A stretch of DNA of 6,194 nt from Spirochaetaceae bacterium. GTDB taxonomy: Bacteria; Spirochaetota; Spirochaetia; Treponematales; Breznakiellaceae. This document shows, one piece after another, positions 1 through 6,194 of the stretch; position 1 is the first letter of the stretch, and each line of letters opens with the position of its first letter. Location of the stretch: NCBI GenBank assembly GCA_031288215.1, contig JAITRV010000281.1:1-6194 (forward strand), written 5' to 3'. A program made the translations under genes and the position numbers. Under the pieces are notes generated by a model that saw only the letters and a program-made list of their open reading frames with translations, did no database searches and was not told the origin of the DNA.

Positions 1-1796
1 GGGGTCAACAGGGGGTTCAAAACCTTGATGCGGCGGCAATGGGTTTCGGTTTCGTCCAGCAGATTTTCCTGGGGCCCCACAAAACTGGTCAGGGTCATCA
101 CCAGGTCTTCCCGGATGGAGTCTATGGGCGGGTTGGTAACCTGGGCGAAGACCTGTTTGAAGTAGGCGAAGACCCGCTGGCTCTTGTCGGAAAAAACCGC
201 CAGGGGGGTGTCGGTGCCCATGGAACTGGTGGGCTCCTGGGCCGTTTCCGCCATGGGAAAAAGCAGCCGTTCCCGGTCTTCCCGGGTATAGCCCGCGGCC
301 CGCTCCATAAAGAGAAGCGCCCGGTCGTCCCCGTTCAGGGGGTCGGCGGCTTCATGGTCCCCCGGCTCCTGATCCAGGGTGAGGAGCTGTGTCTCCACCC
401 ACTCGGGATAGGGCTTCCGGGAATAAACTTCCCGCTTCACTTCCTCGTCGGGGATGATCCGGCCCTGGGCCAGATCCACCAGCAGCAGTTTCCCCGGCAG
501 GAGCCGGCCCTTGTAGACCACCTCCTCAGGCCGGAAGTCCTGGACCCCCGTTTCGGAGGCCATGACGATGAGGCCGTCTTTGGTGATGGTATACCGGGAA
601 GGCCGGAGCCCGTTCCGGTCCAGGGTTCCCCCCACGTAGCGGCCGTCGCAGAACACCATGGAGGCCGGGCCGTCCCAGGGCTCCATCAAACAGGAGTGGT
701 ACTCGTAAAAGGCTTTCAACTCCCGGGAAATGGGGTTCTTGTCGTTCCAGGATTCGGGGATCATCATCATCAGGGCGTGAGGGAGGCTCCGGCCCGACAT
801 GACCAGCAGTTCCAGCATATTGTCGAAACTGGCGGAATCGCTTTTCCCAGGCTCAATCACCGGCAGCAAGTCCCGGACAGAACAGCCCGGCAAAACCCGG
901 CCGAACCGGGGGTTGTCCAGCAGGGCTTCCCGGGCGGCGGTCCAAAACCGGTTCCCCATGATGGTGTTGATTTCGCCGTTGTGGGCCACCAGCCGGAAGG
1001 GCTGGGCCAGGGGCCAGTTGGGAAAGGTGTTGGTGGAAAACCGGGAGTGGACCAGGGCCACCGCGGTGCTCATGTCCCGGTCTTCCAGGTCGCCGTAGTA
1101 ATGGCGGAGCTGGTTGGGCATCAGCATGCCCTTGTAGACGATGACCCGGGACGACAGGGAGGGCAGGTAGCACTCCGCCCCCCTCATGCGCCCATCGTTC
1201 CGCAGGGTGGTTTCCAGCTTTTTGCGGAAAATGTAGAGGGCCAGTTCCAGATCGGAAACGGATTCTACCCCGGCGGAGTCCGCCCGGGCAGCCGTTCCAG
1301 CGGCAGCCGGGGCCCTGGGGGCCAGGAACACCTGCCGCACCACGGGCTCCGCGCCCTTGGCCATGACGCCGATGACTGAATTATCGGTGGGAAGGTCCCG
1401 CAGGGCCAGGAGCTCCAGGTCCAGGGAGGCGGCGATCCGGCCCATGCTGTCCCGGACCAGGTCCTGAAGCGCCGCGTCCCGGGGGAAAAAGGCCAGTCCG
1501 GCGCCGTAGCGGCCCCGCTCCGGCAGTCCCCTGACGTGTTTTTTGAAGAATTCGTGGGGAATCTGCATCAGCACGCCGCAGCCGTCGCCGGTTTTGTTGT
1601 CCGCGCTCTCGGCCCCCCGGTGCTCCATCCGCTCCAGGACTTCCAGTCCCCGTTTTATGATGTCGTAGGATCTGCGCCCCTTGATATCGGCAACAAAGCC
1701 GATGCCGCAGGAATCGCGCTCATCTTCCTTCCGGTACAAGCCCCTCCGCTGTTCTTGGGGGCCGCACTGGTCAGCCCCCTCCCCGTGATCGCCCAT
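1..1796 (-). CDS. gltB: Glutamate synthase (GOGAT) large subunit, N-terminal part; 3' end outside window
   Basis: Reading leftward from ATG at 1796-1794, 598 codons stay open to the window edge. The protein makes glutamate from glutamine and 2-oxoglutarate; this part holds the glutaminase end. Residues 1-29 look like the propeptide removed in this family, leaving Cys30 (SCGIGF) as the N-terminal nucleophile of a class II glutamine amidotransferase domain (about 30-430). Family motifs are HSRFSTNTFPNWP (250-262), AHNGEIN (271-277), MEPWDGPA (371-378) and LDRNGLRPSRY (392-402). The central domain follows, with SSMGTDTPLAV (524-534), NPPIDSIRE (555-563) and NLLDETETH (578-586). The FMN/2-oxoglutarate barrel, 3Fe-4S cysteines and C-terminal beta-helix lie beyond base 1. 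The start is backed by AGAGAGG (1810-1804), 7 bases upstream. Oddities: Cys73 in TGDGCG, where Ala is usual, and an Ala-rich stretch at 159-176. Whether gltD follows cannot be seen. Confidence 0.96.
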   Translation of the reverse strand, partial: MGDHGEGADQCGPQEQRRGLYRKEDERDSCGIGFVADIKGRRSYDIIKRGLEVLERMEHRGAESADNKTGDGCGVLMQIPHEFFKKHVRGLPERGRYGAGLAFFPRDAALQDLVRDSMGRIAASLDLELLALRDLPTDNSVIGVMAKGAEPVVRQVFLAPRAPAAAGTAARADSAGVESVSDLELALYIFRKKLETTLRNDGRMRGAECYLPSLSSRVIVYKGMLMPNQLRHYYGDLEDRDMSTAVALVHSRFSTNTFPNWPLAQPFRLVAHNGEINTIMGNRFWTAAREALLDNPRFGRVLPGCSVRDLLPVIEPGKSDSASFDNMLELLVMSGRSLPHALMMMIPESWNDKNPISRELKAFYEYHSCLMEPWDGPASMVFCDGRYVGGTLDRNGLRPSRYTITKDGLIVMASETGVQDFRPEEVVYKGRLLPGKLLLVDLAQGRIIPDEEVKREVYSRKPYPEWVETQLLTLDQEPGDHEAADPLNGDDRALLFMERAAGYTREDRERLLFPMAETAQEPTSSMGTDTPLAVFSDKSQRVFAYFKQVFAQVTNPPIDSIREDLVMTLTSFVGPQENLLDETETHCRRIKVLNPLLT

Positions 1797-1841
1797 GGTC
1801 AAACCTCTCTTTTTGATACTGTTCCCTCACAATGTCCCCTA

Positions 1842-1871
1842 ATTATGCCCAAAAAGGCCGCTTAGTCGCAA
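1842..1871 (-). promoter_or_regulatory. Candidate sigma-70-type promoter for gltB
   Basis: On the minus strand TTGCGA (1871-1866, 4 of 6 consensus) is separated by 18 bases from CATAAT (1847-1842, 5 of 6). Transcription would start near 1835, giving a leader of about 40 bases before the gltB ATG, with the Shine-Dalgarno AGAGAGG inside it. The -35 hexamer sits in the spacer of the inverted repeat 1857-1888. That would suit repressor or activator control, but no known nitrogen-regulator site is recognised. The -35 match is weak, so the call is tentative. Confidence 0.35.
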
Positions 1872-1888
1872 GCGGACAGCTAAGCGGC
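1857..1888. repeat. 9-bp perfect inverted repeat upstream of gltB (operator or attenuator-like)
   Basis: GCCGCTTAG (1857-1865) and CTAAGCGGC (1880-1888) are perfectly complementary around a 14-base spacer. Read on the minus strand the stem is followed by C and then five T's (1855-1851), so it is also weakly terminator-like. A second AAGCGG at 1870-1875 can pair with CCGCTT at 1858-1863 instead, giving a mutually exclusive small hairpin. It lies about 60 bases before gltB and overlaps the candidate -35. It could be an operator, an attenuator, or a backup terminator behind the one at 2027-2062; the sequence alone does not decide. Confidence 0.6.
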
Positions 1889-1910
1889 TAGGATAAACGC
1901 ATAGATGGTC

Positions 1911-1945
1911 CGCGAATTAACGCGAATTACACGAATCTTTCGTGT
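1911..1945. repeat. Short tandem CGCGAATTA repeat with adjoining 7-bp hairpin
   Basis: CGCGAATTA occurs at 1911-1919 and again at 1921-1929, a 10-base period, followed by a degenerate third unit CACGAATCT at 1930-1938. The third unit merges into the inverted repeat ACACGAA (1929-1935) / TTCGTGT (1939-1945) with a TCT loop. Similar ATTCGTGTAATTCGCG-type strings are, to my recollection, common as dispersed intergenic repeats in many bacterial genomes. That family link is memory only and was not checked. No open frame covers it credibly. Confidence 0.5.
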
Positions 1946-2026
1946 CGCAGGTACATGCGTACCGCGCAACAGACTGCCAGGGGTGGATTTTTAGGCGGAA
2001 AGCCACGGAAGAGGACTAAAAAGTAT

Positions 2027-2062
2027 AAAAAAACCGCCGTTGGAAAAAAACCACAACGGCGG
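2027..2062 (-). terminator. Intrinsic terminator of the GH31 transcript
   Basis: Read leftward, CCGCCGTTG (2062-2054), an 11-base loop and CAACGGCGG (2042-2034) form a perfect GC-rich 9-bp stem followed directly by seven T's (2033-2027). It lies about 100 bases past the GH31 stop codon, in the right orientation. It separates GH31 from gltB as distinct transcription units. Confidence 0.9.
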
Positions 2063-2164
2063 CGCGGAGGAAGAAGAGAAAGAAGCTTTCTACATCAAAT
2101 AAACGCCGGAACACCACAATGGTTACATCGAATTCTCAAAATAGCACGGGGCCGGAAGGCTCCC

Positions 2165-4192
2165 TTACACGAACACGGCCCCGGTCCGCGAGTAGACCGG
2201 GATCTTGTCAAGCGGCGCCGGGGCGCTTATGCAAGCGCCGCCCTCGTATGTCGCGCCGCTCCAGCAGTCGGTCCAGCGGGTCCCGGCGGGCAGGTACAAC
2301 TGCCGTTCACGCTGGTCCGGGTACAGGATGGGGGCCACCAGGTAATCCGGGCCGAACATGTACGCGTCCTCCGTTTCCCAGGCCCTTGGATCGTGAGGAA
2401 AGTCGTAGAACAGGGGGCGCATCACCGGCGTACCCTTTTCGTGGGCGGCCTTCATCTGCGCCTTTACATAGGGCCGCAGCTTTTCCCTCAGGGAAAGGTA
2501 CTTCGTGCAGATCTCGTAGACTTCTTCGGTAAAGGACCACACCTCGTTCCCCGCGCCGGAACCTACTTCCCCGCCGCCGGAGCTTCCCAGGGGCGGCGTA
2601 TGGGGGTTCCTGGAACCGTGGAGGCGCATGACCGGACAGAAACAACCCCACTGGAACCAGCGGACAAAAAGTTCGTGGAAGGCCGGGTCCCCTATGTCCG
2701 CGCCGGTAAAACCGCCTATGTCGGTGGTCCACCAGGGGATGCCCGCGATACCCATGTTGAGCCCCGCGGCAAGCTGGTCCCTAAAGCTTTCAAAATTTGA
2801 ATGAATGTCCCCGGACCACACCAGGGCGCCGTAGCGCTGGGAACCGGCCCAGGCGCAGCGTATCAGGTTGACAATGCCCTGCTGGCCTTCCCGCTTCATG
2901 CCGTCAAAAAAGGTCTGGGCGTACATGCCGGGGTAGATGTTGCCGGTTGCCAGATTCGAGCCGATGTAGTACCGGTAGTTGTCAAAATCGTACACGCTGT
3001 ACTCCGGTTCCGCCACGTCAAGCCAGAAGAGCTTGATCCCCTTGTCGTAGTAATTCTGCTTCACCTTTTCCCACACAAAATCCCTGGCAGCCGGGTTGGT
3101 GGCATCGTAGAAAGTTGCGCTTATGTTGACATCCATGTCTACCCGGGAACCGCGCTCGGATCGTATCAGGTAGCCCTTCTCAAGCATCTCCCGGTAGTTT
3201 TCGCTTGCGCGGTCAACCGGGGGCCAGATGGAAACCATAAGTTCCACACCCATGGCCTTGAGTTCTTTGACCATGCCCTCCGGGTCGGGCCAGTACCGGG
3301 GATCGAACTTCCAGTCCCCCAGACAGGTCCAGTGGAAAAAGTCGATCACGATGACGGAGAGGGGAAGGCCGCGGCTCTTGTAGCCCCTGGCCACCTCCAG
3401 CACTTCGTCCTGGGTCTGGTAGCGGAGCTTACACTGCCAGAAGCCCGTGCCGTAATCGCTCATCATCGGCACGGTGCCCGTGGCCCGTGCGTAGGCCTCT
3501 TCTATTTCGGCGGGGCTGTCCCCGGCGGTGACCCAGTAGTCCATGTACTTGGTGGAACAGGCTTCCCAGGTGCTCAGGTTCCTGCCAAAGACAACCCGCC
3601 CCACCGCCGGGTTGTTCCAGAGGAAACCGTAGCCCAGGGAAGAGAGGGCAAAGGGCACCGAGGCCTGGGAGTTGCGCTGGGCCAGTTCAAGATCGGCGCC
3701 CTTGAGGTTCAGATAGGGCTGCTGGTACTGTCCAAGACCGTAGATTTTCTCGTTGGGGTCAAGGCTTTCAAAACGGACCTTGAGGGCGTACTCGTCGCCG
3801 CCGGTGGACCTAAACTCCCTGCCGCCGATCTTCAGGGCGCCGCAGGGCTGGTACTCTTCCAGCAGCGCTTTACCCTTCCCGTTAACGATGGTGATGTGAC
3901 CGGAGGGGCTTATCCGCAGTTCTATGTTCCCGTTGCGGATCGACGCGCCCCCCACGGGGGCCGGGGCTCCGGCAGGAACTCCGCCCGGAGCTGTGTCGTT
4001 GATGAGCGCCTCGCAGGGCTCCGGCGGAAGCAGGGCCCAGTCGGTCTTGGTAAGGCCGCTTGTGTAGGGCATTTCGGCGTTGTGTACCGCCCGTACCCGC
4101 AGGCTGTTCCGGCCCCAAGGCTCCACCCACAGGGTCTCCGCGTCGTAGTGGTACACCAGACGGTTCTGTTGTTTGCTGAAAAATGATGGCAT
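2165..4192 (-). CDS. Glycoside hydrolase family 31 enzyme, alpha-xylosidase / alpha-glucosidase type
   Basis: This complete 675-residue protein is probably a cytoplasmic exo-acting retaining alpha-glycosidase releasing xylose or glucose from oligosaccharide ends; no signal peptide is seen. An N-terminal beta-sandwich (about 1-235) carries YGLGQYQQPYLNLKG (151-165) and SVPFALSSLGYGFLWNN (178-194). The (beta/alpha)8 barrel follows, with IVIDFFHW (281-288) and KFDPRYWPDPEGM (295-307). FWLDVAEPE (389-397) supplies the nucleophile Asp392 and VWSGDIHSNFESF (458-470) the acid/base Asp462; PWWTTDIGGF (486-495) and RWFQWGCFCPVMRLHG (511-526) also match GH31. Beta domains end the chain. Length fits single-domain YicI-like xylosidases. 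The ATG at 4192 has AAGGA (4203-4199) 6 bases upstream and a strong promoter at 4229-4258. A Gly/Ser-rich loop (about 535-549) is unusual. Substrate cannot be fixed from sequence, and no sugar transporter or regulator is adjacent. Confidence 0.93.
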   Translation of the reverse strand: MPSFFSKQQNRLVYHYDAETLWVEPWGRNSLRVRAVHNAEMPYTSGLTKTDWALLPPEPCEALINDTAPGGVPAGAPAPVGGASIRNGNIELRISPSGHITIVNGKGKALLEEYQPCGALKIGGREFRSTGGDEYALKVRFESLDPNEKIYGLGQYQQPYLNLKGADLELAQRNSQASVPFALSSLGYGFLWNNPAVGRVVFGRNLSTWEACSTKYMDYWVTAGDSPAEIEEAYARATGTVPMMSDYGTGFWQCKLRYQTQDEVLEVARGYKSRGLPLSVIVIDFFHWTCLGDWKFDPRYWPDPEGMVKELKAMGVELMVSIWPPVDRASENYREMLEKGYLIRSERGSRVDMDVNISATFYDATNPAARDFVWEKVKQNYYDKGIKLFWLDVAEPEYSVYDFDNYRYYIGSNLATGNIYPGMYAQTFFDGMKREGQQGIVNLIRCAWAGSQRYGALVWSGDIHSNFESFRDQLAAGLNMGIAGIPWWTTDIGGFTGADIGDPAFHELFVRWFQWGCFCPVMRLHGSRNPHTPPLGSSGGGEVGSGAGNEVWSFTEEVYEICTKYLSLREKLRPYVKAQMKAAHEKGTPVMRPLFYDFPHDPRAWETEDAYMFGPDYLVAPILYPDQRERQLYLPAGTRWTDCWSGATYEGGACISAPAPLDKIPVYSRTGAVFV

Positions 4193-4228
4193 AGGTTTTC
4201 CTTTTCGGTGATATGATTATGTAAGGAG

Positions 4229-4258
4229 ACTATACCGTGTCCGGCTTTCCCCCGTCAA
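4229..4258 (-). promoter_or_regulatory. Sigma-70-type promoter for the GH31 gene
   Basis: On the minus strand TTGACG (4258-4253, 5 of 6) and TATAGT (4234-4229, 5 of 6) are separated by 18 bases. Transcription would begin near 4222, giving a leader of about 30 bases that contains AAGGA 6 bases before the ATG at 4192. The promoter lies between the palindrome cluster and the gene, so GH31 need not depend on read-through from the ABC gene. Confidence 0.75.
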
Positions 4259-4275
4259 GCGAAAACGCGGGATTG

Positions 4276-4348
4276 GACTTGTTCAACAACCTATTTTACG
4301 GAACCCGGGAACCTGCGGTTCCTCCGGGTTCCGGTTGTTGAACAAGTC
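4276..4348. repeat. Large 73-base palindromic hairpin (first of a cluster of three)
   Basis: GACTTGTTCAACAACC (4276-4291) pairs perfectly over 16 bp with GGTTGTTGAACAAGTC (4333-4348). Inside, after an 8-base one-sided unpaired stretch TATTTTAC (4292-4299), GGAACCCGG (4300-4308) pairs with CCGGGTTCC (4324-4332). The tip closes with GAACC / GGTTC around a TGC loop. No T-run follows on either strand, so it is not a classic intrinsic terminator. It resembles a dispersed palindromic element or a structured RNA or DNA segment. Its outer arm shares 11 of 13 bases with the arm of the palindrome at 4388-4417. Confidence 0.85.
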
Positions 4349-4350
4349 TC

Positions 4351-4379
4351 GCAAAATGCTCTGCATTTTGCTGTTTTTT
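4351..4379 (+). terminator. Terminator-like hairpin with T-run, rightward orientation
   Basis: GCAAAATGC (4351-4359) and GCATTTTGC (4363-4371) form a perfect 9-bp stem with a TCT loop, followed by TG and six T's (4374-4379). The hairpin and U-run would work for rightward transcription, yet no plus-strand gene precedes it. It could block antisense transcripts heading into the 3' end of the ABC gene, or end a small plus-strand RNA containing the 4276-4348 hairpin. For leftward ABC transcripts the T-run is on the wrong side. The stem is AT-rich, so strength is uncertain. Confidence 0.5.
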
Positions 4380-4387
4380 AAGCGGAA

Positions 4388-4417
4388 GTTGTTCAATAAC
4401 TTCAGTTATTGAACAAC
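4388..4417. repeat. 30-base palindrome containing the ABC transporter stop codon
   Basis: GTTGTTCAATAAC (4388-4400) and GTTATTGAACAAC (4405-4417) are perfectly complementary around TTCA; in duplex form the symmetry extends to 14 bp. The right arm, read leftward, encodes the last three residues (Val-Val-Gln) and the TAA stop (4408-4406) of the ABC transporter. No T-run follows on the minus strand. The arm is a close variant of that of the 4276-4348 palindrome. Confidence 0.85.
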
Positions 4418-6194
4418 CCTGTTGTATTTCTCCGCCTGGAGATTCCACATGCCGGCGTACTGAGCGCCCAACGACAAAAGTTCTCCATGCGTTCCCCTTT
4501 CGCTTATGCGCCCGTTACTAAACAGCAGAATCGTATCGGCGTTTTTGGTGAGGGACAGCCGGTGCGAAATGACAAACACAAGTTTGTTAACAAAGAGGCT
4601 GCCCAGGAGCTGTTCTATTTCGTGTTCCGACAGCGGATCAAGGGAACTGGACGGTTCATCCATCAGGACAATCGGCGTGTCCTTTACCAGGGCCCGCGCA
4701 ATCGCGAGTTTTTGAAACTCGCCCCCGGAAAACAATATCCCCTGATCGGAAAATTCCCTGGTTACCGGGGTGTCCAGCCCCAGCGGCAGGGAAGAAACCT
4801 TGTCAAACAGGCCGACTTTTTTGAGCACATCCCAGGCCTGTGCCCTTTCCCCGTCCGATTCCGGGGCCTTCATTAAGATATTTTCGGCAATGGTAAACGA
4901 ATAGTAGTTGTAATCCTGGAAGACCACGGAAAACAAACTTCTAAGACTGTCAAGATCGTACTCATTGTAATTCAGCCCGTTCAGCATAAGTTCCCCCGCC
5001 GCCGGATCGTACAAGCGCAGCAGCAGCTTGATAAAGGTGCTTTTTCCCGCCCCGTTCTGACCCACAATGGCGATCCGCTGCCCCGTGGCGCATTGTACGT
5101 TGATGTGATCCAGAACAGTTTTTTTGTTGTCATACGAAAAGCTTACATCCCTCACCGTTATAGTATACGTGGTAGCACGGGGAACCAACCGGTTCCCCCG
5201 TCTGCTCAGGGCCGATGTTTTGGCGGCCAGTATTCTGATGTTCTCTATGTACAAACCGTTTTCGATTATTCGCGGCATCGCGTCAAATATATGCCTAAGC
5301 TGGTTTGCCAAGGACCAGCCGGCATTGGAGAGGGCCATAAAGTCACCGGCCTGTAAGGTCCCCCTGAATATTCCATAGGCGATATACAGCCACAGCACCA
5401 TATCGCCCAGGTCCAGCGGAAACTCGGAAAAAATGTTCAGCAGCGCGTATTTTGCCCCGTATTTTTTCGCCAGTTCAACGTTTTTTGTGTACTCCGATTC
5501 ATGAATTTTAACCGCAAGACCGGGCAGTTTTTCCAAACGCAGATCTTTGGATGTTCCCCGCGAAAAGAACAGGCCGGTGATGTAGCCGATCTTTCGCTCC
5601 ACGGGGATTCTCTCTTTTTCATGCCGGTATTTTACGGTGCCCGTCATTGACCTTGTGAGCAATGAACATACCGAACTGAAAATTGCGACAAAGATAACAG
5701 CGGGATTTAGAATAATGATAACCGAAGCCAGCGTACCAACCGACAAAAGGGCCGACGTGAATTTAACCAGATCGTTAAAGACGTTAAAAATAGCGGTGTT
5801 GCTTGCGTTAAGGGCCTTTATGTATTGGTTGTAAAAATTATCATCGTCATAGCACGATATGTCCAGTTCGACTGTTTTCCTGAACAGCTCCTCTTTTATC
5901 TTTGCCTTAATGCGTTCCTCCGTGGGCTGCTTGTACCTGTGGGTAAAAACATGCTTTGTTACGACCAGGACAAGTTCAAACAACAGAAACAGCGAACCCC
6001 ATCTGACTATATTGAAAAACGACACGCCCTTAACGGCCTCGTCAACAATGTATTTTATGATAAGAACGTTAAACAGGCGGCTTGGAATCTCGGTAAAAAC
6101 AAGCGCGAAATTACCGATGACAAACAGGGGATTAAGCGACCATAGTTTCTTGAGGACATAGAGGATATTGGCAAAGGTCCTGCCGGCTGAGGTT
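4406..6194 (-). CDS. ABC exporter half-transporter (fused membrane and ATPase domains), 5' end outside window
   Basis: The frame is open from the right edge to TAA at 4408-4406, giving 595 visible residues (first full codon 6193-6191). The GTG at 6025-6023 is probably not the start: the 56 residues before it hold the usual N-terminal amphipathic and first membrane segments (about 1-50). Hydrophobic segments follow near 64-83, 147-179 and 258-288. The ATPase domain (about 342-590) has aromatic A-loop Tyr354, Walker A GQNGAGKST (378-386), Q-loop Gln426, signature FSGGE (488-492), Walker B IVLMDE with Glu513, D-loop SSSLD and His544. All catalytic residues are present, so it should act as an ATP-driven exporter in the cytoplasmic membrane, as homodimer or with a partner. 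The visible length is near the family's usual 580-600, so only a few residues are missing. Substrate is unknown; drug, peptide or lipid are all possible. G+C looks lower than in the neighbouring genes. Confidence 0.93.
   Translation of the reverse strand, partial: TSAGRTFANILYVLKKLWSLNPLFVIGNFALVFTEIPSRLFNVLIIKYIVDEAVKGVSFFNIVRWGSLFLLFELVLVVTKHVFTHRYKQPTEERIKAKIKEELFRKTVELDISCYDDDNFYNQYIKALNASNTAIFNVFNDLVKFTSALLSVGTLASVIIILNPAVIFVAIFSSVCSLLTRSMTGTVKYRHEKERIPVERKIGYITGLFFSRGTSKDLRLEKLPGLAVKIHESEYTKNVELAKKYGAKYALLNIFSEFPLDLGDMVLWLYIAYGIFRGTLQAGDFMALSNAGWSLANQLRHIFDAMPRIIENGLYIENIRILAAKTSALSRRGNRLVPRATTYTITVRDVSFSYDNKKTVLDHINVQCATGQRIAIVGQNGAGKSTFIKLLLRLYDPAAGELMLNGLNYNEYDLDSLRSLFSVVFQDYNYYSFTIAENILMKAPESDGERAQAWDVLKKVGLFDKVSSLPLGLDTPVTREFSDQGILFSGGEFQKLAIARALVKDTPIVLMDEPSSSLDPLSEHEIEQLLGSLFVNKLVFVISHRLSLTKNADTILLFSNGRISERGTHGELLSLGAQYAGMWNLQAEKYNRVVQ

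Noticed and set aside
39..1379. 446-codon plus-strand open frame
   Set aside because: It is antisense to gltB, whose minus-strand frame shows unbroken glutamate synthase motifs. The plus-strand product is His/Gly/Pro-rich with no recognisable domain, as expected of a GC-rich shadow.
1950..1963. Small GGTAC-ATGC-GTACC hairpin
   Set aside because: Five base pairs with no associated motif or T-run; short hairpins like this are expected by chance.
1797..2164. CRISPR array, tRNA or other known structured RNA in the spacer
   Set aside because: There are no regularly spaced repeats of CRISPR length and no cloverleaf or recognised riboswitch core; the structure present is accounted for by the terminator, dyad and short repeats.
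2801..4186. 461-codon plus-strand open frame (with 1955-2800 before it)
   Set aside because: It is antisense to the GH31 gene and its terminator region. The real GH31 frame carries catalytic motifs, a Shine-Dalgarno and a promoter; the plus-strand frame has none of these.
4276..4348. Integron attC-like site: GTTCAAC (4281-4287) and GTTGAAC (4337-4343) fit RYYYAAC / GTTRRRY at a plausible spacing
   Set aside because: The outer 16 bp pair perfectly without the extrahelical bases and unpaired central spacer that attC sites use for strand choice. The motif match is loose, and no integrase or cassette array is visible.
4388..4417. Terminator of the ABC transporter gene
   Set aside because: The hairpin is AT-rich and is not followed by a T-run on the minus strand; the sequence after it is TTCCGCTTAAAAAAC. 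It overlaps the coding end, so it was called a palindrome rather than a terminator.

Overview
All three genes in this window read leftward (minus strand). From right to left they are an ABC exporter half-transporter (cut at its 5' end by the window edge), a complete cytoplasmic glycoside hydrolase family 31 (GH31) enzyme, and the N-terminal two fifths or so of the glutamate synthase large subunit (gltB, running off the left edge). The long plus-strand open frames facing these genes are shadows of GC-rich minus-strand coding sequence; none carries a recognisable domain.

Layout: 1-1796 is partial gltB. 1797-2164 is intergenic. It holds a gltB Shine-Dalgarno and candidate promoter, a 9-bp inverted repeat over that promoter, a short tandem ACGAATTA-type repeat, and a textbook minus-strand terminator ending the GH31 transcript; nothing was recognised in 2063-2164. 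2165-4192 is the GH31 enzyme with its own good sigma-70-type promoter at 4229-4258. 4259-4405 is filled almost entirely by three consecutive perfect or near-perfect palindromes, one followed by a T-run. 4406-6194 is the ABC exporter, whose stop codon lies inside the last palindrome.

The genes do not form an evident operon. GH31 has its own promoter and terminator, and gltB has its own leader. Their roles (nitrogen assimilation, oligosaccharide breakdown, export of an unknown substrate) are not obviously linked.

The organism is bacterial, uses sigma-70-type promoters and intrinsic terminators, and has moderate to high GC. Composition shifts visibly: one 60-base line of gltB (1261-1320) is 78% G+C and one of the ABC gene (5641-5700) is 42%. 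The palindrome-rich intergenic DNA and the style of the proteins remind me of gut or termite-gut spirochaetes (Treponema-like) or Clostridia. That is an impression, not something the sequence proves.

I see no clear evidence of a new multi-gene system. The most unusual structure is the palindrome cluster at 4276-4417.
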